Source of the DNA: Mycteria americana
Lineage: Eukaryota; Chordata; Aves; Ciconiiformes; Ciconiidae
Assembly (NCBI RefSeq): GCF_035582795.1
Contig: NC_134367.1
Location: 46,727,062-46,791,061, forward strand
Direction of reading: 5' to 3'
DNA length: 64,000 nt
Below, piece by piece: positions 1 through 11,700 of the stretch. The position numbers and the translations under genes were made by a program. The first letter of the stretch is position 1. Every line of letters begins with the position of its first letter. The notes under the pieces were generated by a model. That model ran no database searches, was not told the origin of the DNA, and saw only the letters and a program-made list of their open reading frames with translations.

Positions 1-2112
1 TTAAAAGCAGTACTGCACCTTTATATTTTGTACTAGACAAATATTGGAAGCTGCAATTGATGTAAGAAACATTCCTGACACTTAAAAAATAGTTTTTCTA
101 CTAATACAATGAAGACAGAAGTATTTATCACTTTATATAAATGGAATGTGTACCAAGTAGTCTTAAAGTGGTTACAACGCATTGCAATTGTTTTATTATA
201 ACAAATAAATTCACTTAGACTTTTTATATAATTTTGTGCAAAGGAAGTGTTTTGACTTGCATTAACAGACTTCTGTCTGAAAATGTATTTTATAATCTCA
301 GTTTAATAGATTTTGAATAATTTTGAATAATCACTTTCCTACTGTTTCTGCAGTTTATTTATACACCAATGGGAGAGGTACAAACAGCTAAAACAGCTGG
401 CAAAATGACATCCTAAGACACAGTAAATAGATACAGAGGCAAAAATAATCCATTCTAAAATAATTAGACTGAAATGGTTCTACTGAAAATTAGTGGCATC
501 TCTTTCACGTAGATATGTAAATCTTTGTTCAAATGCATAAATGCGTACATAGCACAGCAAAAAAGTTTCCAGCTGATGAAAACTGAGGAATATCAAATAT
601 TTGTTTAATCAGGGCTGCTGTGAAGCTGTTTTGTGAAGTATGCTACCACTTTTTAATTAAAATTGGATTTGCTAATTTTTGCTAACTTAAGAGTTGTATT
701 CAAATGCTTTCTTTGTTCCCATTTTAATACATCTTAAAGTTTCTCCTCAAAGAAATTATTCCTTTCCAAATCTTAGTTTGTTACTATGTTCAAGTAAGAT
801 TTTTATAAAGGGTTGAGAACGTAGATGCATTAATTTCATGTCCCTTTACGATTCAGTTTGTGAGAGTATAAAAAAGAAGTCCAAAGAGAAGCAAATGGTG
901 AAGTTAAGACATTTCAGCCTTTTAATGAATTTATAAACCACTCTCACCTGCTACCACTTGAAATCCATAAGCAAGAGCACTTCATTGATACACACAGAGG
1001 GTGCAGATGGGAATAGGGGAGGAAGGTTTGGCAGACTGCATGGATTGCATTTTCTAAACAAAGATGATTACAGCGTGTACATTTTGGGCAGGGAAGTTTA
1101 GGGTTGGTTTGTTTGTTTTTCCTTCACCACTAAGTATTTGTAGCCCTCTCTTAGGAGAACAGACTTACACAAACACCATGTCTGTACATGTATTGGTGTA
1201 GATAGGTTAGTGTAATAAATCTTTTCCCCATCACTTTTTGTCATATTTAGCATAAATGTTATATAAATCCAAAGATAACAAAGTTCTTTCTGAGGAGAAA
1301 GACTTTATAATCATCTGGGCTAACTCCTTAGCTGATACAGCCATCTTTGTTGATGCTTCTGCTCTGGGCAGGTTTTTGTAGGGGGTTCCAGTTGTCCCTT
1401 TGCAACTCAAGTACTTCTCATAAATTAGGTTTACTTACTGAAGAGTGAGGAACTATTTACTTTGCTTTCTTTCTCATTGTTTTAAAGGCACTGTCTTGTG
1501 ACTGGTCAGCAGAGAGCTGCTCAGGAGTCACAGCTTTTCTCAGATACCTGTATTGCAATCTGTAGGTAGAGCCAGTGTGGTGGTAGGCAGAGGCAAGACT
1601 ATAGTTACATTAGCTCTTCCAGTAAGAGTTCCAGCTAGTTCATGGAACGCAAGTGATGGGACTGGGAAACATTGTTAAGGTTAAGGGTCAATGAAAGAAA
1701 AGACATTGACACAGAGGCTTATGGAGACCCCAAAAACACAAAGAACAGATGAGGCTGATGAAGAAACCAGTGGTGCCCTTGTGAGAACAGAAGGGTGGGA
1801 CGAAGAGAAAGCTGTTTCTAAGCTATTCCACATAAAGAAGCAGGCTACTGCACTTTCTCGGGGGAGGGGGGATAGGACACGGACGGGGACCACGAAGATA
1901 CGGTGTAGCTCTATGAAGAGTAGATGCTGTAGACCTGAAAAGATTTTTGGTCTGGTAACAGAAGATATTTTAAGGTGAGTCTTAAACTTTAGAGCCCTTC
2001 GGTTAAATTCTGAAAACACATAGCTTTTCAATAGCGTGCATGCATCTGGCAGTTGCAGGAAACTATGAGTTCCTAGACACTGCAAATAGCTTCTAGAATC
2101 ATGTTTAACATT
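1..2112. other. AT-rich 3' flank, no gene recognised
   Basis: This is non-coding, AT-rich sequence downstream of USP45 (on its strand). I see no conserved protein, RNA gene or CpG island. One plus-strand open stretch (1691-1978) ends at a consensus-like splice donor, AAG followed by GTGAGT, but its translation is unrecognised; it is listed as a finding rather than a gene. Confidence 0.6.
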
Positions 2113-2686
2113 TGTCCTGGTTTTGGCTGGGATAGAGTTAATTTTCTTCCTCGTAGCTGGTATAGTGCTGTGTTTTGGATTTTAATATGAGAATAATACT
2201 GATAATACACTGATGTTTTGGTTGTTGCTAAGTGGTGTTTACACTAGTCAAGGACTTTTCAGCTTCCTGTGCTCTGCCAGGTGCACAAGAAACTGGGAGG
2301 GGGCACAGCCAAGATAGTTGATCCAAACTGACCAAAGGGCTATTCCATACTATATGATGGCATGCTCAGTATAGAAACTGGGGGGAGTTGGCTGGGAGTA
2401 GTGATGGCTGCTGGGGGACTGGCTGGGCGTCAGTCAGCGGGCAGTGAGCGGTTGTATCAGTTGTTGTTTTTTTTTCCTGGGTTTTGTTCCTCTCTCACTC
2501 TCTTGTTGTTTTCCTTCTCATTACAGTTTTTGTTGTTGTTGTTGTTCCAATTATTAAACTGTTCTTATCTCAACCCATGAGTTTTCTTACTTTTGCGCTT
2601 CTGATTCTCTCCCCCATCCCACTGGGGGGGAGGGTGAGCGAGCGGCTGCATGGTGCTTAGTTGCTGACTGGGGCTAAACCACAACA
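2113..2686 (+). mobile_element. Solo LTR of an avian endogenous retrovirus (copy 1)
   Basis: This is a 574-bp element that starts TGTCCTGG and ends CCACAACA, so it has TG...CA termini. Its first ~240 bp and last ~130 bp match the second LTR at 29156-29719. Reading on the plus strand it has a degenerate TATA-like TATAGAAA (2370-2377) and a poly(A)-type ATTAAA (2553-2558), which sets the orientation. No internal retroviral genes flank it, so it is a solo LTR left by recombination. A clean 5-bp target duplication is not evident: ACATT precedes it and TTTTA follows. It lies in the 3' flank of USP45, antisense to it. I know this sequence type from many bird genomes but cannot give the exact family name. 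Confidence 0.85.
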
Positions 2687-3710
2687 TTTTAGCAAACATA
2701 GGATATACACCCTTTTTCCTGGAATGCTCTGACTGTCTCTTGCAGTTCCTGATAAGGAACCGTAACAAGTCTTCAGTATGCATATTTATGTACAATCACT
2801 TGCTTTGGAGCCAAATTTTGCCACAAAAAAAACCCCAAACCCTATGTCTTAAAGGACACAGTAAGTGTGACTTGCATCTAAAACTGTGTATGACATCTCG
2901 CGTTAAGTCATCATTTCTTCATTCTAAAGCTGTAACTTCACTCGTTGCCCTCATTTTTAGAGAACGTTTCCTTCTATAGTATTTTTGTACCTGTTCCTGA
3001 CTCTGAACTTACTGGAGCTGCTGCTAACATTGCTTTTTATTTCAACTCAGGAAGCCTCATCCAGGAGCAACAGTGATGGCTATCTCTGATAAAGGCGTTG
3101 GCTTTTTTTCATGCTATTTTCTCTCCATGTTCTATAAAATATCTTAATAGCAAGGAAATGTTCCCTGGCTGTTAATGAGGAAATAATTGTGCCAGCGTCT
3201 TTCATGGCATCCTGGTCAGTAAGTCCCCTTGGGAGGATTTCAGTGGTCCAAACAGTGTGTGAACTCTGGTTAAAGAGAAGCGAAGATCACCTCAAGGGTT
3301 TCCTGAAAATAGCATTAAAAATAAGAAATAACAAGTTAAGAACCTTTTTCTGTTTCTCTCCTAGTTTTGTACTCTAGGGAGGTAGTTCTAGGCTAAAAAG
3401 TAGGAGATTAATATAGGTACTTCAGTAGTTTTACAGCAGTCAGCAAAACTAGGAACTTCAGGCCTCATCTAGTCAGTCTGTCTGCTTTAAGGTAGATGAA
3501 ATACGCTCCATCTGTGGTCTCCTAGCAAGATTGTGTCACTGAAGTGAAACTTACTTAGTATGTGCTGTGACTCTTGCCCAGAACTAATTTTGAGTTTTGA
3601 TCGGCTATATACAAAGAGGGGGGAGGTGGGTGTAGGTGGATGAAGGGTATGGGAAGATAAGGAGGTAAAAGAGAATTAACATATTTTAACCAATTCTAGT
3701 CTAAACATGA

Positions 3711-3739
3711 TTTTTTTTTTCTTTCTTTCTTTCTTTCTT
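3711..3739. repeat. Poly-T plus (CTTT)n microsatellite
   Basis: Ten T residues run directly into several CTTT units on the plus strand, giving a simple pyrimidine repeat in the 3' flank of USP45. Confidence 0.9.
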
Positions 3740-4011
3740 AGTGTAGACTCAGGTTAAGGTGTGTTTAGCTGGAATACAGATGGCTAAAGCTGACGGCTTG
3801 GCTTCTCTGAGTTTTACTACTTTTGGGTAAACTGAGACAATTTTAATCTGTGGAGGAGAAAAAATGACTGTGTTGGCCAAAATACATAGCCTAATTTTGA
3901 CCTAAACAGGCAAAGGAGTTTTCCTTTGGAAAATAAAATCCTGTGTGACCAGGGGCTCACTGCATTACAACAATCAGTTGTACGGCCTAACAATCCTTAG
4001 TGCCTGCACAA

Positions 4012-4041
4012 GTATATACAAGTCACGTGGCTTGTATATAC
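4012..4041. repeat. 30-bp near-perfect palindrome centred on CACGTG
   Basis: Left arm GTATATACAAG and right arm CTTGTATATAC are exact reverse complements. They flank T-CACGTG-G, so only one position breaks symmetry, and in RNA it could form a G-U pair. The centre is a canonical E-box core. It could be a hairpin, a dimer binding site or chance; nothing further is visible. Confidence 0.75.
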
Positions 4042-4567
4042 CTCAGCAGTTTGAGCAAATGCAACTATGGCAGGTTTTGCTATTTTCTTATGCAAAAGAG
4101 TGAATGCAGGTGGGATGAAGCTCTGAAGCGGAACTAGAGAATAAAGTCGTGCAAGTAGGTATGACAACACGTGGTAGAGACAGTAATAGGGACAGCATGT
4201 TTTTTCACCAAAAAACATTTCCATAAATGAAGATAGTAAGCAGAAACAAACATAGTCTTTTCTCGACCAAAGAGCAAGTTGGACAGGATGGAACTGTTAC
4301 AGAAGTAATTTGTATTTAAGTAACTGCTTATTAAATAAATGAATGACCACATAGCTTCAAAGTAGTCATCAGATTTTGACCTTAAAATGTATCTATTACT
4401 CTCTGGGGTGGAAATGAGAAATTACCAAAAGAAGTAACAACTCAAAACAGGGCAGTCAAACAGGATACAGAAATAAGTTCTGCCACCAGGACACCTGCTG
4501 TCCTCCACTGATGACAAAGGGAAGTCCAGACATCTATCAGAGGGCAAAAGTCATCATTTACTGTCCA

Positions 4568-4605
4568 ACTCACACACACAGTGCAAAAATAATTTATAGT
4601 TTATT
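4568..4605 (-). terminator. USP45: USP45 polyadenylation site
   Basis: On the minus strand AATAAA (4605-4600) is followed after about 20 nt by CA (near 4583) and then a GT-rich stretch (complement of the CACACACACA at 4571-4580). Hexamer, cleavage dinucleotide and GU-rich downstream element are in the usual order and spacing. Two upstream AATAAA hexamers at 5318-5313 and 5215-5210 could serve shorter 3' UTRs, but no comparable GT-rich element was noted for them. Confidence 0.65.
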
Positions 4606-5603
4606 ACTCCTGTGAGAAAAGTATTCAGGAACAGATAAACAAATTCATGTTTAGAACCAAAAGTAACAGAATTACCCAGTTACACTTAACCCCATACATA
4701 TTCATACACAAGCTTATATGCTGTACATTGTCATAATTACGAAGTTGAAAATTTACTAAATACAGAAGTATTTGCAATTCTCTTTCCTAGTAGGTAAAAT
4801 GACAATATATATTGATGGATTTATGGTGTGCATATATATATATATACACAAACACACATATCAGAGGATATACATATGCACACCAAGTATATATATGAAA
4901 ACAAGGCGTAGGTTGCTATACCAGTGCCAGCTGGAGACAGCTGCAAGGGTACTGGGTATCTGAGGATTCACTGTCACTTTGTAGAAGCTGTATTTTCCCA
5001 CTCTCTTCCCAGCTCTATCAGGAAAGTGCACTGCAGCATCACCCAGAGAGAGCTGATGTTACTCCATTCTGGAAGCACTGTGCTTTCCAATTACTACGTG
5101 TGGAAGCAACACAATTTGACAGATTCTTGTTTGCAGAAACCTTAACAGCTGACATCCAACCCAGTGACAGGAAGGATCTGAACTAGATCACAAGAAGTTA
5201 TATCGTTACTTTATTTTGTTTATATTGTTACTGTACACCAGCAAATCCAGGCACTTAACGCTATCAGTATTTTTGTTCTTGGCTGTTCTAGAAATATAGG
5301 TGAAAGCTTATCTTTATTAAAATTAAGAACAAACTTTCCATAGACCTCAGTAGGATAGGACATCATCTTACATTCTAACAGTACGGTATTTTAATGAATC
5401 CAGGAATTTTAAATGTTTGGCAAAGTGCATACTTTAAGAGAACCATTCAGATATTTATAATAGATTGACTGAACTTCAGAGTCAACATATGATAAATTCT
5501 CTACAAGATAAAGGCACAATATTTACAGGTACTCTTACCACTGCAGCTTTAAATAAGATAAACTAAATAACCACTACCATCTTTTACATTAAACTGTTGA
5601 GAA
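4584..5603 (-). other. USP45: USP45 3' UTR (predicted)
   Basis: This runs from the base after the TAA stop (5606-5604) to the predicted cleavage site. It is AT-rich and includes a short alternating TA/CA run at 4832-4860 and two possible proximal poly(A) hexamers (5318-5313, 5215-5210). The end is inferred from signals only. Confidence 0.6.
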
Positions 5604-5737
5604 TTATAGTAATAATCTTTCGTAAAAAAGTAGATATGCTTGTGCATTTAGTACTCTTGATTCTGGAACCATCTGAACATGGGCATCACTAACATACACC
5701 CACTGTCCTCCTGATGCTCCCATGGCTTCTTTTAAAC
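5604..5737 (-). CDS. USP45: USP45 exon 18 (last coding exon)
   Basis: Encodes residues 774-817 plus TAA. The acceptor is TTTCAG at 5739-5738. It carries the third catalytic-triad position D791 in QWVYVSD and ends with [13 protein letters not shown], the typical USP C-terminus, which packs against the His box. Confidence 0.97.
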
Positions 5738-8700
5738 CTGAAATGCAAAAGCAAAAGAAGTTGTTTCTTGTCTTTCATGTCATCATCAAAAAAATACAGT
5801 GGATATTTCAAAAAGCAAGAGAAGCTTCTAACCCGCAAGAGTAACTCATGACTTAGATGCAGTCCGGTATTTGTAGTTTGAAATTTACATGTCAAAGAGT
5901 ACCGTAAGAGAAATTGGTGGAAGGCAATGATTACAAATGTACACTGCCATCACTTTTTTCATATTTTTTTCAAAAAGCCTAAGACATTTCAAGTACAGCT
6001 TACTGAGAGCTAACAGTAAGTTATACTAGCATGCAACAAGTTCTGACGTAGAAAAAAAATCATATTTAAAAAGCTGACCAGTGTGAAATTAAGAACACAA
6101 AAAGATCTAATCTGTTCTAATAATCACTGCAAGGGAAGCATAAGACTGAGGGAGACTTCCGTTTCAAAAATAATATTAAAAATTGCCCTTCTGGGAAATA
6201 AGCTTGAAATGCAAAGTGATACTACTACACAGCATAGACAGGATAGTGCTTGGTTCTCACTCCCCCCCCATGAAGGGAAACAGTAAATACATTTACCTTA
6301 CTCTGACAGCTCAACATTCTTGCCTCCACAAATCATTCACTAACAGATTCTATCCTAGAATCTTATTTCGTTCTGCATATCGAAAAGATATTAATAAGAA
6401 CTAGTGTGCTGTTCTCAAAATACCAACAGAAACCCAACAGCAACTCTCGTATCCTCCATGAAAAAGTTTCTTGCTGTTCACATTAAACCAGAGTATTCCG
6501 GTTTTTTAAGCATTAAAAAATTTTCAATCTTAAGATAGGTAAAATGCTTAAATATAGGGAGAACTTAATTTAAATTGTCATGGATTTAGCTCTTGTACTA
6601 GAACATTTTCAAATACCACATATGCCAAATAATTACATTTGACCAGGCACAACTGTTCATCTGGACATACTATTTTGATTAGGGAAGAGAGGAGAGTTTT
6701 CTGTCAATTCTCTGTTTAATAACTGAACCAAAATTCCATTATTCACTCAGCTCTGTGAGGGGTTAATACAGAAGTAGGTCAGGTACTGGATGTAACAGAA
6801 AAAGACCCAACTGATTTATGTGGCCCTAAACATGACAGAATATTCTGAGCTAAAACAATTATTTGCTATAAATCCCCTTAAGGATAAGGAGCTGTAGCCA
6901 GTGGTTGCTTTTGGTTTTACTCACAGAGAAAGGAGGCTCTGTTTGTACGTACCCAGAACATTTTTAGTGGTAGAAATATGTTCTAGTAATTTCTTGGAGG
7001 GTGTCCTGACTTTCACATACGCCGCATAATGACCGCCTCTCATTGACCCACTGTGCTCCACTATTCCGTAAAGACTATATAGCACTCTTGCACCATCTGT
7101 AACATTCTGCAGTCCCAGAAACACAGAAAACAAAGATAAATTCTTTCACAATGAATTTTACAGATATCTTAACTAGCTGTCAACAGTATTACTTTAAAAG
7201 AAGCAAACAGACATCGACAGCATTTCCAAGGGTGAAATACATCTATTAAAAATACTCAATAGTCTTATTAATTGAATTTAGTTACCATGGAAGCAGAGCA
7301 ATACTTGTCCTTAATGCTGTTAGACAGACACCACCAGGGCAACATAGCTTAACTAATACTAGTTAGCATCATTGATATTCTTGATACAAATGGAATTTCA
7401 ATTAGTTAAAATTCTGATCTCAGCATACTATTTGAAAACATTCACTCTATAATTTCTCTAGGAAAGAAAGAAATAATAAACATCATCATCATCTTCATCA
7501 TCATCAATCAAGTTTAACTTGTCCTCGGAACAACAATGGTTGAAGTACAATAAAAATAAAGATTTGAAATGTGTACCTTGCAAGATGCAGAACAAAATGG
7601 TGCTAAGTCTAAAATCAGTGGGAAATCCACGTGCCTATTTACTTTCCGTAGACTCAAACCGGCCTTCAAAAGAAAAGAAAAAAAAATACTGTAAAATAAA
7701 TATTTTTACTAGGAAGCTTTTTAAAGCCAAGGTGTATTACTATACTATTAAAATAAACCAAAGCCAAGAATAAGATTGTAACTGATACAAACATTCTTTG
7801 TTATGTTTTCAATACAGTGCCTGCTACACATAAGCATGATGGACACGTAAGGGGTTTCCCTGGATACATCTGAATGGTTAAATGCACTCTGAAGGTATTA
7901 GTCAAAAAAACATAAGCATGTTTCAAACAGTGATTCTACCAGTTCTCCATATAAAAAGCAAATATTGGGTATGCACAATGACACTTAAAGAACTGCTTGT
8001 CCACCAGTGGGGCAGAGGAATATACAAGAGGGTTTTGGCCTTTTACCTGGTGGAATCTTTTCAGATGGAGAATAAGAATAGCAGGAACTGAAGAAATCAG
8101 CAGCTGTTTCCGAGCATTTGTGTAGACACCTTCCATTTTCTTTTCTGTATTTATGAATACCAAAATAATTTGTAAAGTGAAGGCAGTCACACAGAATTTA
8201 AGTATTTTTTAAACATCTGACAGAATAGTTCTATGTTGCAGTGATTTTGTACATGTTATATAAAATGCAAGGGAAATTTTGTGGAGTAACAGAAAAATAT
8301 TTTCTCATTTTTCCAGTTTTTAATAAACATAATTGCCAAATCTGAGCATTATTTTAGCCTATCCTGTGCAAATCAGATCAAAAGTTGGAAACATGTACAC
8401 TATCTAGGTCAGCTTGCATGCTGGGATACCTACATTGTCTGTTACTATAGCACCCAACTTTCCTGTTAAAACCATTTCACCTGAAATAAATGGATGATCA
8501 CTGGAACAAGAAATGGAAGGCACAGGTCTCTATCTATGCTAATGTCCTAACCACTAAGACAGAGATTAATTTTCCATTCTTCAGTTCTTTCTGAATGACT
8601 ACATACTTTGTGCTTATTTACGAGAAAGGTCTGAGGAAGGGTGTCTACTTCAGGATTCCTCATAACCTGCTGGCTTGAGCACACAGGATTGGGATATGTG

Positions 8701-11700
8701 GACTCCAATCCCCCTGTGGTGCAGAGGGAATTGAACCTGGGGCTCTTACCAAAAGTAGCTCAGTGTCTAGATATACAGTAAAAGGGAACATGCCACCAGC
8801 ATTTTTTTCACTGAAAAAATTAATTAATTTACTGGTTTTACACATGTCCAAAGGAAAAGATTTCATCTGGGGTAGAATGGAGCGTTTCATGTAGAAGTAG
8901 GTGACTTCATAAATCTTTTGTTTTAGAAGGAAAAAAATTAATAATTATTAGTTATGAACTGATCTTTCTTTTCCATTTTTCACTGTGCCCATGGCAGCAC
9001 AATATTATTTATATACCACTTACTCTCAGTCCAATAGTGATAAATGAATTATTATAAAATACTATTTTTAGATTCATTTTTCTGAATTTACTCATGCTTA
9101 ATTTCTATCTCTCCGGATATCTATAAATGTGCAGCAAATGGGCAATTTTTTGTTACTGTAAGACCTGCCTTTATATTTTATTTACAAATAATCAGAAGAC
9201 CTTAATTTTTTTATCCTTCTGAATTACTATACATTAAAAAAAAATCCTCCAGTCCTTTTTAAAAGTTTATTTTTCATTATATTTTAATTGTTTTTCTTAC
9301 TCAGAACCTTAATGGTCTGCTTGGGCGATACAAACATCGAGGAAAACATTGTCACAAGAAGGTAGTTCTCTCTCATCTCCATTCTTACAAATCTTTGTAA
9401 GTTTTTTTCCCCCCCTCTTCATTACAGGTGTCTTTTTTTGCCCCTCTTACATACTTAATTATATTACTTCCCTGAGTATGTAAGTTGCTAGAGCTGAATA
9501 TTACAGCATCTATTTCAAAGCTTCTAGGATTGTGAAGAACAGAAACAGCAGCAAAGATTAATATCAAACAATAAGCCTACTCAGTTTTTGGTCATCTTTA
9601 AGTTACTTATCTTGGATAAAACAAAGAAAAGATGCAAAATAAATTCTGAGCTACATCTACGATTATGTTCTAATATAAAATTTAGTGTTGCTGCCTTCAC
9701 AGGATGAAGTTTTAAGTTGCTAGAAGCAAGTTCTGCTTGAGGAGACATTTTCTATTTAGCCGCAAGGGGGAGGCCCGTGCTGGAGCAATGAAACAGCAGC
9801 GAGTGCACAGGTTTTGAGAGGCAATTTTGTAGTGTCCAGACAGATACAAGCACTTTACCTGTGGAGTTGGTTTTCTTCTGATACTTGTGTTTCCTTTCTG
9901 TGCAGCTCTCACATAAAAGCTTGTTATTCCCCATTAGGAGCTCTACAGAGGTGAACTGGTAAAGGCAGGACTGAACAGAACATTCCTTTGAGCTAGTTAT
10001 GTAGCTTTGGGAAAGCGTCTGGAAAGCATTTTGAGGGTTTTGGGATAGCGGGGATTTGTCTACTGAGAACATGGAATTATTCGATAAACCTAATGCTGGA
10101 TCCCCACGGCTCGATTTTTTATCTTCAGTTATAGTACCACAGAGGCTGAGCTTGGATATGGCACTGGAAATCATCTCATCATTACTGTCACTTGGCTTGT
10201 TGTGCGGCATTTTAACATTTATGTGGTTGACATGCAAACCAGACACGTTGCTGGACGGGCTGAAAGCTGTTTGCTTAGAAGCACTTTCGCTTTCTGAGGC
10301 TTCGCTGTCTGCATCAAAGCTGCTTTCAGAGCGGCTGGCTTCCTTCTCACTGCCGTCCGTCTGACTTCCATTTACAGCAGAGTCAGCAGTTGTGTCTTTG
10401 GAGTACAGGATGCCAGAGCTACCTTCCAGCTCAAGCTTTTTGGTTTTTTCCTGCATGATAACAGGACTTTTTTCTTCTTCGTTACAGGAAGCTTTCCTGG
10501 CAAGCCGTCTCTCCTGGTTCAGTTGATTCTGTAAATTATAGCATTATTATTTCAGTAATATAGGGGAGAAAAAGAAAACAGATCTGTGATCTAACATAGC
10601 TTTTGAAACATGACAAATTCAAAGCAAATTAAACCTATTATTTTATATTCTCCATCTCTCACGTGTTTAAGTGAGTTGATCTCCTTAAGATCTTTTTAAA
10701 CCAACTTAGGATTAGAAACCTACACCCCAGTCAGCTAAGAGCATTATACTTACTGTGAAATCAATACTTCCCACAACTAATTACATTCACTTCGTGACAG
10801 CTGTAGATGGAACATTTGAAGTGGTATTCACTTAATCTAACTTAAGCTTCTAAAAGGTTCTCAAGTTTAAGCTAGTCCCCTAGCCTCCCATCAGAGGCCT
10901 TACCTGATGAGCAGCTCCAGAATAAAATTCGACTCACCTTGTAGGCATTTGTCTTAGAATTAAATAAAGCATCCCATGTCATATGTTTGCTAATTTGTAT
11001 ATTATCTGAAGTTGATTTTTTTAATTTTATCAAGATTGCAAGGAGAAAAAAAAAAAACCTGTGCTGCCACAGAAAACTACTACTGTAGATTTAAAAAAAA
11101 AAAAAAACAAACCACCTTAAAGCTGCCATAATTTTAAGTAATTTATAAGCGTTCATGATTCTTTCCTTTTGTTTGGCTTCTTTCCAAAAGAAATGAGCAA
11201 ATTTCCTTCCCTTTTGCTTTTTCCTTTATCTGAGTTTGATCAAAATTCCAGTGATGCCAGTGGGAAGCCTTCCATTAACCTCAACAGTTTTGAGTTGGGC
11301 CTTTTCTCCTGTAACAATCAATGTCTGCACTTTCTTTCCATTCTTTCCTTTGTTTCTAGCACATGTCTTTTTGCTACTTCTGTCTCATTCTCTTCTCCTA
11401 TCAGTTTTTTATATGGTTACTCTGTTACATTTTGTCTTCACATGTATTTAGTGTATTAGGACCTGTTTCAGAAGAGTATTTACAGTCTCCAACAGGGCAC
11501 AGACCCTTCCAGTGGGGCTCACTCAGACATGAGGTAAAAGAATCTAAAATTGTCATGACCTCATAACGTATAGGCTAGGCATATTCCTAAAATAAGGCTC
11601 GACACTCCCCCTGAGTGTCAGGAGCCCTGCACCTGCACCTTCCACTTCCTGGCATTAATAAGGAAATACCTTTTGAACGCACAAAGTGACACACAGCACG

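Larger units (their letters stand above)
2687..4583. other. Non-coding 3' flank between LTR copy 1 and the USP45 poly(A) site
   Basis: No gene is recognised here. The stretch holds a CTTT microsatellite (3711-3739) and a 30-bp near-perfect palindrome (4012-4041). Short open frames are present but look random. Confidence 0.6.
8145..9858 (-). other. USP45: USP45 intron 14
   Basis: A 1.7-kb AT-rich intron that contains two degraded tRNA-derived SINE-like traces around 8498-8562 and 8690-8760. Confidence 0.9.

Noticed and set aside
2107..2689. AACATT on both sides of LTR copy 1 as a target duplication
   Set aside because: It would place the LTR end at ...CCAC, inside the conserved CCACRACA terminus shared with copy 2, whose boundaries are fixed by a perfect CTGGG duplication. 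Probably coincidence.
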